From Pomphorhynchus laevis (Eukaryota; Acanthocephala; Palaeacanthocephala; Echinorhynchida; Pomphorhynchidae), in the NCBI GenBank assembly GCA_012934845.2, contig WNNJ02000652.1, positions 62,001 to 126,000 on the forward strand: a stretch of DNA of 64,000 bases. Direction: 5' to 3'. A program made the translations under genes and the position numbers. The stretch's first letter is position 1; the number at the start of each line of letters is the position of its first letter. The notes below the pieces were generated by a model that worked only from the letters and a program-made list of their open reading frames with translations, searched no databases and was not told the DNA's origin. Positions 12,201 through 27,200 of the stretch are shown here, piece after piece.

Positions 12201-15200
12201 AAATTGAATTCGCATTCTTCCAGGCTTGTAATACGCATGCATAAAACCATATATAAAAGCGATGGTGTGTATTTGTCCGCTTAGGTAAAAAAGTGTTTTT
12301 ATGTTGCCTTACAAGATCTGTCGGCTATGCCATTTTGTTTAATTTTGGAAAAATATGAACATATCTCTGGGTAACAATAACGAACCCATAGATAATTCTT
12401 CCCGCGTTTTACGTTTACTTTTAAATGTTGCTTTTATTATGAAACCAATTCAATTAAAAATAAGGGGGCACCCAGATTTGAACTGGGGACCTCTCGATCT
12501 GCAGTCGAATGCTCTACCACTGAGCTATACCCCCTTACAAAATCTGTCGGCTATGCCATTTTGTTTAATTTTAGAAAAATATGAACATATCTCCGGGTAA
12601 CAATAACGAACTCATATATAATTCTTCCCGCGTTTTACGTTTGATTTTAAATGTTGCTTTTATTATGAAACTAATTCAATTAAAGATAAGGGGGCACCCA
12701 GATTTGAACTGGGGACCTCTCGATCTGCAGTCGAATGCTCTACCACTGAGCTATACCCCCACACATGTGCTATGTTGTTTTACTAACCTAGACATTAGGT
12801 GGGTAAAAATTTCTTCTGACGCATATGTATTAATCATTAATGGTTACAAATACTATAAGAACAAGTCCAAAAATAGAATAAAAAACATGACTAGACATTA
12901 TGTGGGTAAAGATTTCTTCTGGCTGCTATGTAAGAACCATTAATAATTACATGTAATATAAGAACAAGTATAACATAATATATTAAATTGTATTCGCATT
13001 CTTTCAGACTTTTAATGCGCAATTGATATTATATTAAATTGTATTCGCATTCTTGCAGACTTTTAATACGCAATTAATATTATATAAAATTGTATTCGCA
13101 TTCTTCCAGACTTGTAATAAGCATGCATAAAACCATATATAAAAGAGATGGTGTACTTGTTCTATATATTTCTTCTGTAGTCTATGTACCAACCATTAAT
13201 GGTTACATACACTATAAGCACAAGTCCCATAATGAAAAGTCTTACTTGTATTGCTATAGTAAGCATTGGCATATGTAGCTTATCAATAATGGCGTTTACA
13301 TCTTTTTTCTTTTCTATATTTTAGGTACTAAAAAATAAATAATTATTTCAAAATATCGGAATTCGAATTATCATATCCTCCTAATTACCTCCAAGTTTTC
13401 TAATATTCCGAGGTGTCTATTTAGTGATGCATAACATTATTCAAGTAGTCTGTTTCTTTTATGTAATTCAGTTGTATGCCCACCATATCAGCGAAGCGAG
13501 AAAAATTCTTAGCCACTGTTGTTATATAATGATATAACTCAATTAATAATAAATAACTTAATTGAAATAATCACTAGACAATAAATCATAAGATTTATTA
13601 CCTTTTAAAATCAAATTATGTAATTTTCATATTTTCCATCTTCCATACAGTTTGTAAGTAACATTGGCTCAAATCTCGTAGCTGTAAACGGTTATTTTGT
13701 ATCTTCAATATTAATGAAAAAATTAACGGATTAATGAAAATAATGCGAACTGATAATTTCCGAACTGATTTTAAATTGAGAAACGTTTAATATTTTGAAT
13801 ATAGCGTAAACAGCAAAGCATTTATCATACTTAATTGGATTAACCATTTTATATTAAATGTTATAATAAGTTTATTTAATAATAAGTGAATTATTATTAA
13901 ATTGGGGGATTACTTAATATGACTACTCTTGTATAAAGATGTGATGATATGAAATCATAAATAGTAAAATAAATAACGTACTCCGTTCTTTGTCATCAAT
14001 TGAGAAAACAAGGGACACAACAAACCAGCAATAGTACCAAATCCATTTGATAGACCCATTAAGATACTTGCGTATCTAGGTGCGATATCCAAATGGTTTA
14101 CATTAAAACCTGTTGGTAAAATAAATTTTTGTTAGTCCGATAAACTAATTAGCCTTTACCCGCGATTGCAAATCCACTAAATCCAACGGCTAATGTCAGT
14201 GCTGTTATTGCAACAGCCGGAGTTTTGGCATAAGCCACAATAAGCAAAAATATGGCTTCCATTCCAAATCCTTAAGATTTACAAAGTTTGATTATTGCAT
14301 CATTTATAGGTTTAATCTAAGAGATGTTAATTTTGATGTTAACATATGAATTAAATAAGAATTGTAAATATTAACGAAATTCATGTCAAATTTGTTATAG
14401 TATTAATAAATAATTTATTAAATAAATTACTTTAAATTCTAATATTAACATAATATGTTAACATATTATGTTAAAATAAAATGTTTGCTCTAAAATTTAA
14501 CTTTAATAGTAAATAAACCACAAAAGAAGGATTAATAACGTATGATATTCAAAGTCCGTAATTTAGTCTAACCATGATTTACAATAAACTTAGAACACAA
14601 TTTAAATACACTAGAAAGGAAAGCGTAATTTTTATTTATTAAAATGAGGGAGTTATCAATAATAAACTTGAATTTCTTGTTATCTTAATTCCTTTATTCT
14701 AGTCAAAATTATTTTAAATGCTAATAATATTAAAGTTAACTAATAATAAAATAATATGTTTGCGATAAAATTTAATTTTAATATTAAATAAACCACAAAA
14801 GGGTTGTATCTGTTATGGAGATGGGATCTTGAATTCCAAAAATTAAAATCATTCATTCTAAATCTGTCGAATAGTGGATATTTTATCATGTTTCTCTAAG
14901 TGATTTAAGAATATCAATACGAATTCAAACGCATTGAAAACATTTTAGTCAATTAATTGTTTAATTTCGATGATAATAATTGTTAGCTTATGTGACCGTT
15001 AGTCAAAATTAGTTTGATATGCAAAACCAAATTTCGAAGTTTTATTGAAAATGAAAGGTTAGAAAAGAAAATTAATTTTATCTTCTAATGAATCTACAAA
15101 TTGTGACAATTTCATAATGAATGAACACAATAATTTTATTTTAAAGCTATCAATAACTCGTTTATTTTTAAAAAATAAATATCGAGGCAATTTTGTTTTA

Positions 15201-18200
15201 TTTAAAAATTATATTATATTTATTTTATATTCATTTTAATTCTAGAAATATATCAAGAAAAGCACAAGTATACAAGTAAACAATTAAAAGTTAATATAAT
15301 ACTACAAGTTGGGTTGTATTTTGAATTTTTTTATTTCGATACTTATTTCTGCAAGTATTATTAATATTTTTATAATAATCTGAGCGTTTTTTTTACAGTA
15401 ATTGAAATTTTAGGGCTTTTACGCCTCCGCGCCTTTCGGCTGTACAAGTCCAATGAACAAAATACAATGACTACACCAACATCAAAATGAAAGTGAATAC
15501 AAAAAAATTATAATAATATATAATAATATTATAATATTATTAGTATTAGTATAATTATTTATTTTGAAAATTAAAAAATATAATATTAGTATTAATATTA
15601 TATTATTGATTTAGTATTAATATTATAGTATTGTATTAGTATTAATATTATAATATTATTTGAAATTGCCAAACTTCTCGAAACGCCATCTTATAGCACG
15701 CGCATCAACGAATGGATACCATAGTAAGTTTTATGAAAAAGGTGAGGTGCATGACAGGAGCTCAACTTGTAGATGCAAGTTCTGTTTGGAGAGGTGTCAG
15801 GATTTTAATCACGTTTTCCAGTGTATATATTTGCCAACTATAAGCTTGGAACAAATTGACAAATTAAGCTGAAGGAACTACGTTTTATCATAATTGATTT
15901 CTTTTGTTTTTTTTTGAATTCACTTTCATTTTGATGTTGGTGTAGTCATTGTATTTTGTTCATTGGACTTGTACAGCCGAAAGGCGCGGAGGCGTAAAAG
16001 CCCTAAAATTTCAATTGATGTAAAATAAATCGCTCAGGAGAATAATATTATTAGTATTATAATAAAAATTTTAATATTATAAATATTATAATAAGAACTA
16101 CATGTGTGCATCCATAAAATGAAGAATAAGAAAGCCAATAGTCCTGATAAATTACGCATAGAAACTATTACATCATCTTTCAATATCGTTGCAGATTATT
16201 AGGTTTTTCTTTTCAACTGCTTTCTTAGTTGCTGCTCTGTTCCTGAATCTTGGAAAGAAGGTATTATTAAGGTAGTGTATAAAGGAAAGGATGATGTAAT
16301 AATGTTGATTCTTTTCGTGGTATTGCCCTTCTTAACCATACCTATAAGCTTTTATCCTTCGCCGTGACCGGTCGTATAATAAAATTCCGCGAATATTTTC
16401 TTCAACATGAACAATTCGGTTCTCGTACTAACCGCTCAACTTTAAATGCATTGAATATTGTCAGGAATGAGTACATAAATCATTTTCTGTTAGAAAGCCT
16501 TTGTATACCATATTAATAAATTTTGCTTAGGGTCTTGACTCTGTTAATCGCCCATTGCTGCTTTTCAAATTAGCTCATTATTTTCACATAAATGGTGGAT
16601 TACTACAGTTAATAAAGAACATCTTAGAACCAAACTACCTTAAAGTTTTTGACGGCCTAAATTACTCTGGATATTTCTCATCTACACAGGGTGTCATGCA
16701 GGGCGACCCTCTCAGAGACACTTTGTTTGCGTTCTTCGTAGCGGATTTACCACGTAAAATTTGTAGTGATAGAAACTCGATAACGACGATAATGTATTCA
16801 AACGACCTAGCTATTATGTCTACAAGTCTGTACGAATCATAACTAGCTTTGGATGAATTATCTAAATACTGTATGGACAATTATTTGAAAATAAATGTGC
16901 ACAAATCTGAGGTTGTAGAATTTAGGCGTGGAGGTCTATTATGGAAAAAGAATGAGCTTATTTTAGACTCTCAGCCTCCTGAAATTTGAAGTAATATTAC
17001 ATATCTTGAGCTACGGTTGAATTCTAGATAGTTCTTCACCTCCCATGCCGAGTAAAAGGCTTCGAAGATTACTATTACTACCTGTAGTGTAAGTAATCTG
17101 GGTGATCTATCATACGAAAGTGCTATTAAATACTTTCGTGTAATGCTTTTACCAATTTTGACAAACGGTTTACCTGTAATATCGTCGGATTTATCCTTTT
17201 CCAACTTTGCTCAAATTGATAACTGTCAGAATAGATTTATTAAGTACATTGTGGGTGTTTCAGTGAAAGTTTCTTCTACATTGGTCGCTATATTATCTCG
17301 AATTCCTACTTGCTCTAATTATATTCGCGCGATATTCAAGTTGCCAAAAACTCAATCGTTTTCGATTAATGAATTTGAATTTATTCTGAAAAGCTCCAGA
17401 CTTGACCCTTAGATTTATTTAATGCCCATATTTTACAGACTCAGTGGCAGCAGGCTTGTTATATTAAGAGACCATTACTATGGAGGTTTTCTATTCATGG
17501 TTATCATGACAAATTTTGCATTATTAATTTTCCAATTCATCCAGTCTCATTTCAATGTAACTGTATATTCTGTGGCTCTCCGTGTGCGTCCTTACTGCAT
17601 GTTCTTTCTTGTCCACATTTGCCTAAATTACGATTAACTGAGATTGAAAAACTGCACAGATACTGGTAATCCGCACACCTGCCTAAATTTCTATTGAAAT
17701 ATATACATGGATATAACTGAGGCTAAATACTTTTTTACTGCTTGAGTACTAACTGCAATATTTGTTTATTTTCAATCCCTACCGAAAGATAATGCGGATA
17801 AACAAATTTACCTACATTAATATTATAAATGTATATTATAATGATGTAGTATTATTATAATAACATACCTCCACAGTTCATTATCTTTCGTACAACTGTC
17901 GTGCTAAAATAATGTGATCGCAAATAGTCGGCTATCTGACCTGCCACAGGCACAACACATGTCATTGCAATATGTGGCAATGCAGCTAGGAATCCATGCT
18001 AAATTGAATTTGCTTAAAATTTTAATTGTAATGAGAATCGGGAATTTTACCGAGCCTACTCTAAATCCTAGTGCTTCTTTGAAGTAAAATGCTTGAGCAA
18101 TAATCAACAAATAGAATGAAAAACTTCTACAGAAATTAGCAACCATTATCGCCCAAACTGGCAGTGATTTTAAAATCTTGGTCCATGGTGGTTTCAGCCA

Positions 18201-21200
18201 CAGCTAAATTATACTTTGTAATAATTTCAATAAGTAACAAGCTACAACAATTTTAAAAATATTTTAAAACTTTGGCTATAAAAAAGTTATTTAACTTTTA
18301 TGTAATTATACTCAATTTATTCTTTACTGTATATATTTTAATTTTTAATTAAATATTTAATTAAATATTTAATATTTTTAATTTAATATTTTTCCGAAAA
18401 ATGCATTTATATAATTATCAAAACTTTCAAAAATCTGCACTTTAAAATGAAACGCAGATTTACGTAATTTATACATTCATTTACAATTATCATTTATTTA
18501 CAATTCGTATAAATTGTATTTAAAATATAAAATTATAAATTATAAAATTGCAGTATTAGTTAGAATTAAGCAATTGAGAATTTCCAAAGATCTAAAGATT
18601 AGAAGCACATTGCCCTAAAATGTGTCTCACATTGGGGCGATGTGAAATATAAAATATAATTATAAATATAATCTATCAAAAATGAATATATAATCTATCA
18701 AAAATACTAAACTTTACAAAGATATAAAAATATATATTTCTATATACGAATATATGTAATATTTAATATAACAAATATATAATTTGATATAGTATTATAA
18801 TTTAGATATATTAAATTATTTATGTATTATATTATATTAATATTGAATGCATTATTAAAATTTAAATATAATTTAATAGATAATATAAAATAATTTATAT
18901 ATTATATTATATATTAATGCTGCCGTATTAATAGACACATGTGTGTAAGACATGATTAATTTATCGTATATTTTATTCCTTAATATTAGATTTTATTAAA
19001 ATCTTATTATCCTTATTAAAAATAACTGGTGTTGATTTAGAATTTCGGCCAGTATCAGTGAGGTACTATTTTAATTTTATTTTCGCTAGCTGCTGCTAGT
19101 ATCATTTGAAACAGTAACAAAACGTACAATGTTTTTAAAAATTGTTTGTTTTATATTCGAATGAGCACAATCGGCATCTGTTCGCCGATTGTGTTTAGGG
19201 CAGTCCAAGATAACAAAAATACATTTTAAGTTAAAAGCATCATAAGAAAGGAACGATGCTTATTTTTCTGTTTATGATGATTCTAGTAGCAGATAGCGAA
19301 ATATAAAAATAAAATAGTATTTTATTGATCCTACTTTATAATTCCAAAATATAAAATAAGCAATATTTTATAAATAATAAAAAGGTAACATACAATATTA
19401 TTACCGTTAGTGAACTATCGATTGCTATTTTTACGTTCATTTTACCATTTATATGATAATAAAAATGGTAAATACATTCTTTTTTACAATTTATACAACA
19501 TTCAACGGCTATAAATATATTTTTTTGCCATATTCAAATCCAGAATCTTTATTGTTTAGTCGATGAACACAAGTCTAATTACATGAAATTTATAAATTTT
19601 TACAAATAATTAATAAATTAACAAATTCTAGGTTTTAGCAGATTTCTTAGTAAATTAACGTTTATTTCACTAAAACATCAGTTAGATAGTAATAGTTAAT
19701 GAACATTTTACTAAACTTCAATTTATAAATGTAAATCCATAAATGTATTTGGAATGTAAATTTATTTTTATGTTGGCATTTTGTTTTATTTATCACACAC
19801 GTCATTTTCTAGCATTTATCATATTTGATTTTGTCACTGTTGCTTTTATTCTTTGCCCTTTTTCATTACTTTTTATTTTGACAGTTTTACGATAAACTTC
19901 GTCACTCTGTATTTCAGTAAAACGTTAAATTTTTTAAACAACATGAAAGTGCAAAAATAACAAAATGCAAAAGTGATAAACAATGCAATTAAAAAACAAA
20001 CAAAAATGTGTAGTGTACATGTAACGTCGGAGCTATCAAACGATAGCAACAATTTTGCCTGTATTCATTCTAAAATCAACGATCATCCTACGAAAAAAGA
20101 TAAAATAAAGGTAAATCTAATTAAGAATCATTCAAGTAACAAGGTTAGTAATTTTCCTATGGTCTCAGGTGATGGGGAGGTGCTTCTTCCATCCCTAAAT
20201 TGAAGAATTTGTTGATAATAAAAGTTAAAAAGCCGGTTGAAAAGCACGATATCTACAATAAATTTTTGAGATCCTTCACCAAACAGTTTCTGAACAGGTT
20301 TCCATTTAACTCTGTTAGGTTATACTCTGCGGAGGTGAAGATCTCTTTTGTCTTAAATGACCTCGCCGCAAACTACATGGAGTACTTCTCCGCCAATTTA
20401 GCCGAATATGGTGAAATCTCATCCAATCCTATCCTGGCATCTCTGAAAATTTCAAATCTTCTCTGATAAATGGAAAAAGAAGATATACGCTCTTTTATGG
20501 CTAAATTCAAGGTTACTAATCTGAGATCAATCCAGGGTTGCGATGAGAACCATATACCGGTTACTTTTGCAATGCTCCCGTACATATTGCTGAGTACTTG
20601 TCCAATTCTGCGTCAAACCCCAGTATGGGTTTGAATATCAAATTCACTATCACAGAGAGGGATGATCTGACCTATTCCCACTGCAGCCGGCGTCACAAAT
20701 GGAGACACTGGGCATCAAGCTACAGTGAGACCCCCTCATGTGGGGTCTGTAGTTCTGCCAGCTCTCCTTCTCTTGCCACTGCCGATCGCTGCGAGACCCC
20801 CTTCCTGCTCGAATTGCGGGGGTGTCCATCCTGCTTGGAGCAGGAAGTGCTCTCTATTCAAAGAATATAGAAAGTTATTTATGTTGAAACCGTCCAATCC
20901 GGCCAAGTCCTTAGCGCTTGCTGAAGCTTCACGTATAGATGACGCTGACATTTTACGGACTATCGACATAAAGACTACGAATGCTAGTCTGCATATGGAG
21001 GAGTTAGTACGCTCTATCCTAACTGTTATAAGGACCAATCCTGTGCTTCCTGTTTCCTCGGTTCTATAGTCGAAAAAGAGAGGACTTCGGCCCATGCTGT
21101 CCCTACGATCAAGCAACCTTCCCGCACTAGTTCTGTTTAGGTAGGCAATCCCCTATACAACTTATCCATCACAATGCAGTGTACTCGTGTGCCTTTTTCA

Positions 21201-24200
21201 CTAAATATCATTCAGTGGAATTCGGGAGGTGCTTCTGCCCTTAGACTTATATCTGGTAGAGATGCACATGTTATAGTCCTTCAGAAGACGCAGTATATCC
21301 GTCTTCCCCAAGACATTACTCGATTTATCCCAAAAGTCATATCAAGGACTCTTGACCTTAGTTAAGTGCTCCTTAAGGTCCTCCCTCCTTTTAAATTACT
21401 CGTGTCCAGCCATGTCTTGTTTGGTAGTTTCACACTGTAAGAACGGTAAACGCATCAGTCTAGCCAATGTCTACATACGTCCAGGGGAGATTCACAATAA
21501 CCGTGACCTCATGGATGGTATAATTGATAGCGGCTATGACTTGATACTTGGGGACTTCAATGACAGAACTGGTCGTTGGATCAACGCATCACTTCGCAGA
21601 GCTAGGAACGGTTACCTCATTCACAAACCACCGTCACCCACTTTTTATTGCACATCAACAAATTCAATCCTCGACATTTTACTGCTTCACTCGAGGTGGT
21701 TGCTTAAACCTCTCTGTACGGAGCAGTCGCGCCAACAACTGTCCACCTCTCATGACCTAATTCGTTGGAGAATTGAGGAAGATACGTTGCTTCGAAGGAG
21801 GTTACACTTTGATTCGATCAGAGTTGCCTTTTTCCAGGCGGCTATCCGATTCTTTCCCAGAATAGGAAATGAGAGTCTTACCAAATTTAATACCTACCTC
21901 TTTTCGTAAGCTACCGCGATTCTATCGACTACCTATAAAGGTCGCATATACAATCCCACTCCGACGAAACTCAAGGTCCTAGCAAAATTGCTGAACTTCC
22001 CTAATCTCTCTGCCTCCACCAAACAGGCCCTCTCGAATGAATACTGGAGCACTAGATATAGATTCCATCTCAGTAGGGATAGGGCGAGTATTGCTCATCT
22101 TAAACCTTCTCAGTCTTCTTTTTGGAAGATATTCAAGAGGGAGAAGTTTGTTTGTTGGAAGGATAGGGCATTGGGTTGAATCGGTAGTATAGGCCTTGAA
22201 AACGTTTTAGAGGAGTTACTAGCCCTACACAACTATGAAGCCACGCAATCACCTCCACCAATCCCGCCTTGAGGTAACTTCAGGAGTAGGAATCTGCTAC
22301 AGATATTCTCAACTCTTGGAGTCCACTTCCGGGCACTTCCAAATCCGTCGCTCCGTTTTCTTCTCGAGTCTGTCAGCATTTGACAGCCGACACAATGGCC
22401 GTCACAATGCTTTTAGGCCGTCACAATGCTTCTATCTTCCCCATCCGATGTAGCAGGTATCAATATTAGTAAGCGAGTTTTTATTCCTAAGAAAAAATTC
22501 TGCTCATGCCCTAAAGATCTGCGACACATTTTAATTCAAAATGCACTCGTGTCGATTTTCGAAAAAGCGCTTGCGCGTAAAATCTGACACTTTTCGAAAA
22601 AAAATTTTCGAAAAGACTAATTTTCGAAAAAATCGGCATTTTACGCGTAAAATCCGCGACTATTTAATTAAGCGTAATCTGACCCCCCCCCATTTTTTAA
22701 TGGGTTCGTCAAAGATCGCTCGGTCCATTCAGCAGTTGGTGAGGTGGAGCAGTTTTGTCGGGATAATAGCCATCGTCTAGTTGTGGCTGTTTTCCTTGAC
22801 TTTTCTGCTTGATTTGACCGTATCTCCATTCCTTTGTGATCTCTTCTCTCGGGTCCCTGGGGTTGCCTGCGAGAATTGTGAATAGAGTGGAGATCCTGCT
22901 GTATACCAAGCGTTTTTACTATGAAGACGACCCAGATGCGCGTCAGTTTTACCCTATTATGGGTGTGCCTCAAGGTTCCCTACTTTCTCATATCTTATAC
23001 CTTGCTGTCTCTATTAAACTATTCAAAATATTTAAACGCGAACAACGTCTAGTGGTATACGCTGATGACACTACAGCCCTGTTCACTGGACACAAGTGTA
23101 AAGACGTAGTATTTGACATCAGTCGGTTCTTTTTATGATTAAAAGACCAGCTACCCAAATCCAATCTTATCTTAAACTCCGCTAAATCGCAGGTGGTTGT
23201 CTTTCATGCACCCCTGCTGCAAAGCAAAAACTTAAGAGATTAGCATTCTCTGAGCTCTCCTCCATATTTGCCTCTAAACCACTCCTTGTTGAGTTCCTTT
23301 GATTTTCTTGTTACTGACCTGACATTTATTTATTTCTTTTTTCACCATGTATTATTTTTTATTAAGAAAATCTTTATTATTAATAACTAATTTTTATGCA
23401 AACCTTTAGATGCAAAAGTGATAAATTTATTCCAGTTTATATGTCAACCAAATTAGACCACTTCAATGAGGTTACATTTTTTGTACTATATTTAAATTCA
23501 AACAGGTAAATATCTAAAGGTTAAAAAACAATGTATACGACGTTTTAGAATAACGATCGAAGGTCCTCAGGAGGAACTGTCACGATTTGCCCCCTACAAA
23601 ACGCGGGCAATCGCATGCATTTCATATTGGAAATACATGCTAATGATATATTTCCCCTGATGTAATTTCATTATATTTGGAAATTTCTGATCATCTATTT
23701 CTTATCATCTATTATATCGTTACATATATAAAATATATGACATATATAATATATAAGATACATTATATATAAAATACATATATTATATATAAACACAATT
23801 AAATTATTCTAATACAAAATACATTATTTATTATGTATCTACAAAAATTCTCCGCTTAAAAATTCAAATTTAATTTTAATAATATTGCATTGATTTATAT
23901 ATTTAACTATTTTCTGTTTGATTTTATTTTGATAGTAACCTAGTTTAAAGACAACCAGTTTTAAATAACCAGTTTTGAAGTCAATATCATTTTTAAAGAA
24001 ATCCAATATCATTACGTATTGTTGTAATTCTTAAAATTTCATTATTTAATGTATTATATTTAACATTATATGGTATGCATGAATGCTCATGTAAAAATAT
24101 GTTTCTTGTAAATTTAAATGTCATCTTTACGATATAAATTAATAGTAGTTTTAGTTAATGTTAATTTAATGTTCAGATCTAGATATATACCTTCTTTATC

Positions 24201-27200
24201 ATTAATATTGGTTTTATTAAGAATGAATGGTATTTTTACAGTAACCTAGTTTACAATATGCATCTATTAAATTATGTAAATGATTTTGAAGAAAACCAAT
24301 ATCATTACATATTATGGCAACATTTTAAACTTCTTTTTTGTTCATGCAAAAATATGTTTATTGTAAATTTTAAATGTCATCGTTACTGTATAATAGATGC
24401 TTTAATGTTCAAAAACACAAAAACACCTTATTATTTATCATTAATATTGCTTTTATTAAGAATAATGCTACCTAAGTAAATTTATTCGCTTATTGAATAA
24501 AAAATATTAGAGTTAAATACACATATAAAATCAATATTACGAAGCATATATTTCATATCTTTATATAATTTAGATTTAGTTTTTACACAGTTATGAACAA
24601 ATTCATATTCTATAAAGCTTAAAAATAAGTCAGATAGAAATGGGCTACTATTACCTCTGGCAATTGGGCTACTATTGTTGGATTGCCTTTTACCTTTTAA
24701 TATGTATGCCCATAATTTAAAATAATTTTGATTTATCAAATTTATAAGGCTTTTATTGATTCAATTTTTAAAAACGTTAAATCATCACGTTTAATGCACA
24801 CGTTAAATATACTTTTGCAAATGTTTTAGCGGTATACACTACAGTATTATATATTAGTATATTATATAACCAGAAGGTTATATACTATATTGTAAGTAAA
24901 GTACTATACTATATAAGTACTATACAACTTTGTACCTATTAGTCATTCTTTAATAATAATTAAACAATAACCTTTTGTGCAAGGGAGCTAGACTGCCCCA
25001 CATTGTTTTCAATGTACATTCGTTCTTTCGCTGTAATATATGGACATGTCGCTGGCCTTTCAGCTGCATAACGAAACCAAATATATGCCCATCCTATGCC
25101 GAGAACGCCTACGATATATTATTTGACTATGCATAAATATGAAATTCACGAATTACCATAAACATAGAAAGGTAATTGCCAACTGATTCTCTCAGTCAAA
25201 ATACCAGATAATGGTATACCAAAAACAGCGCCGGCATATGACCCTGAAACGTTTATAAAACGTAAAAGGTTAATACAAATTAAAACGAAGTTAGTGAAAT
25301 TGATTTAATTAATTAAATCAATTATAAATTAATAAATTAATTTTAAAGTTATTAATTAATTACAAATTTATTTTTTAATTTTGTAAATTGGAAATATTTA
25401 TATATTTTAGATATTAATAGTTAAATAATATTCATAGTAAATGTTATTTATTAATTTAATTTCTTCTTGATATTATTAACTGCAAATTAAAATTATAAAA
25501 AGGCATTTAGGTATAAAGGTATTTTACATTTATAAAAAAGCCTTTAATGTATAAAGGCATTTTTTACATTTATAAAAAAGCCTTTAGGTCATGTTTATAG
25601 AAACCTCTAGATATAAATTTATAAAATTTTTAAAAACCAAATTGATTAAGGAAATTAAAGCTTAATAAATGACTCATTGATACGAGTCATTTTAATGATA
25701 AATAATGTAGTCCTGAATTCTTTTACAAAATCACGTTAATGCGAAATCGTTGGCAATACGATATTACATTTGATTGTTGATCAGGAGTAAGTGTAATCTG
25801 TTAATATAAACAGATATCAAAAGCCTGTACGCTACCATATTCAATCACTTTAAATGCTTTTATATACATGCTTGTGTATATTCATTATTGTTATCTTATA
25901 TATGACAATCCCTGGTACTTTTAAAAATTGCATATTCTCACATTTATTAAATTCTTAAATTAATCTCAAGTTTTGATGAACAAAATTAAACTTGAATTTT
26001 ATTAGTGGTGCAGACGGGAAACGCCGCCTGCTTAATGAATTCGGCCGGTGACTATTTTTATCTCAAAATATCGCTTTTAATTTTGTCTGTTCAAAATAAT
26101 TTTAATACTTTTAAAGTAAATCATTAACATAAAAATAAGTCTAGTGGTGCACACTAGAGATCGTATTGAATGTAGAGCCACATCGAATACTGTTTTCCAA
26201 TACTTTTTCTCGAGATTGCGAAATTTCAATGCTAGCTTTATCGTTTTTCAAATTACTCTGTTGACCTCTCGCATTGTCCATTGCCCATAGGGTGGTACGG
26301 AGTACTGTGAGAAATAATTGTTCCATTTTGCCATAGAAAGTTTTGTACATCATGGGACATAAACTGCTTTCCTCGATCGCTATGTATAGCTTCTGATGCA
26401 CCGAACATCGCAAATATACATTTAAGGCATTGTATTACTGTTGTGGAAGACATGTCTCGGCATGGGAATACAAGGAGAAAGCGAGAGTATTCATCCACTA
26501 ATACAAGCAGATATTTGTAACCGTCCACAGAAGGTTAGATTACAACAAAATGCATTGCTAGCCTATCAAAGGGTTTTCTGGCGGAAACTAGAGTTGCTTG
26601 CGGAGGTCTAATTTTATTCTTAAATTAATCTAAAGTTTTGATGAACAAAATTAAACTTGAATTATATGATTTGCCTGTGGTAAAAATTGAATATTCTCAC
26701 AATTAAATTCTTTAATTAATCTAAAGTTTTGATGAACAAAATTAAACTTGAATTTTATGATTTGCCTGTGGGTTTGCAGAGGCATATTAGCATAAATCAT
26801 GAATTTTGTGCATTAAATTGATTTGAAAATACCCATTTACGTTGAAACAACTTAGTATCTCCCCTAGCTGCAGTTTTCTTTAGGTACGCTTTTACTTTTC
26901 TTCAACACCTCAAAGCCAAGGTACCCTGAGTTTCTAACTAAAATGTTAGGTAAGGTTTTTGAAATTGTTTAAAATCGGTATTTTAAGCATTTTTAAAATT
27001 TGCAAAAGGATTTTATTAACCTGTAAATGATATGGTTGCTAATCTACTTCGTTCAGATGCTGGAGCCCAGTATCGCCATATACCATGACAAGCTGGGTAT
27101 GTAACTCCCTAAAAGTAATATTTTCGAATAAATCCAAGAACTGATTAACGTTAACTAATAGATGAACTATCTTTATCGAATTTTAAATAATATATTTGTT

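Larger units (their letters stand above)
12301..12768. repeat. Tandem duplication of about 230 bp carrying tRNA-Cys
   Basis: Two head-to-tail units (about 12307-12534 and 12535-12768) each start near TTACAA-ATCTGTCGGCTATG and end at the tRNA 5' end. They differ by a handful of substitutions, indicating a recent event. The pair sits between two direct copies of repeat R1. Confidence 0.8.
9271..13981 (-). other. VGLUT intron with fold-back elements, PLE tails and tRNA genes
   Basis: This is the largest intron on the 3' side apart from the LINE-bearing ones. Its repeats and two tRNA genes are listed separately. The remaining DNA (9271-9780, 10730-10970, 11220-11600, 11770-12000) is AT-rich with no recognisable content. 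Confidence 0.6.
14271..17868 (-). other. VGLUT intron with LINE fragments
   Basis: The DNA from 14271 to 15380 is AT-rich with no recognisable feature beyond short local repeats (ATATGTTTGC-ATAAAATTTAA at about 14480 and 14755). LINE pieces fill 15381-17690. Confidence 0.55.
18204..24971 (-). other. VGLUT intron with LINE and PLE insertions
   Basis: The segment 18204-19040 is very AT-rich and empty of recognisable features. The rest holds a fold-back element, a LINE (19.95-23.3 kb) and tandem PLE fragments (23.5-24.7 kb). Confidence 0.6.

Noticed and set aside
12355-12943. Two similar plus-strand open frames with an [14 protein letters not shown] stretch.
   Set aside because: They are translations of the reverse strand of the tandem tRNA-Cys genes and their duplicated flanks.
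17904-18146. Minus-strand open frame of 80 codons.
   Set aside because: It reads partly in frame through the VGLUT exon at 18051-18203 into the intron; it is not a separate gene.
22541-22780. Open frame with repeated CGAAAA blocks.
   Set aside because: It is within the frame-broken LINE between endonuclease and RT, and the FRKK-like repeats are low-complexity.
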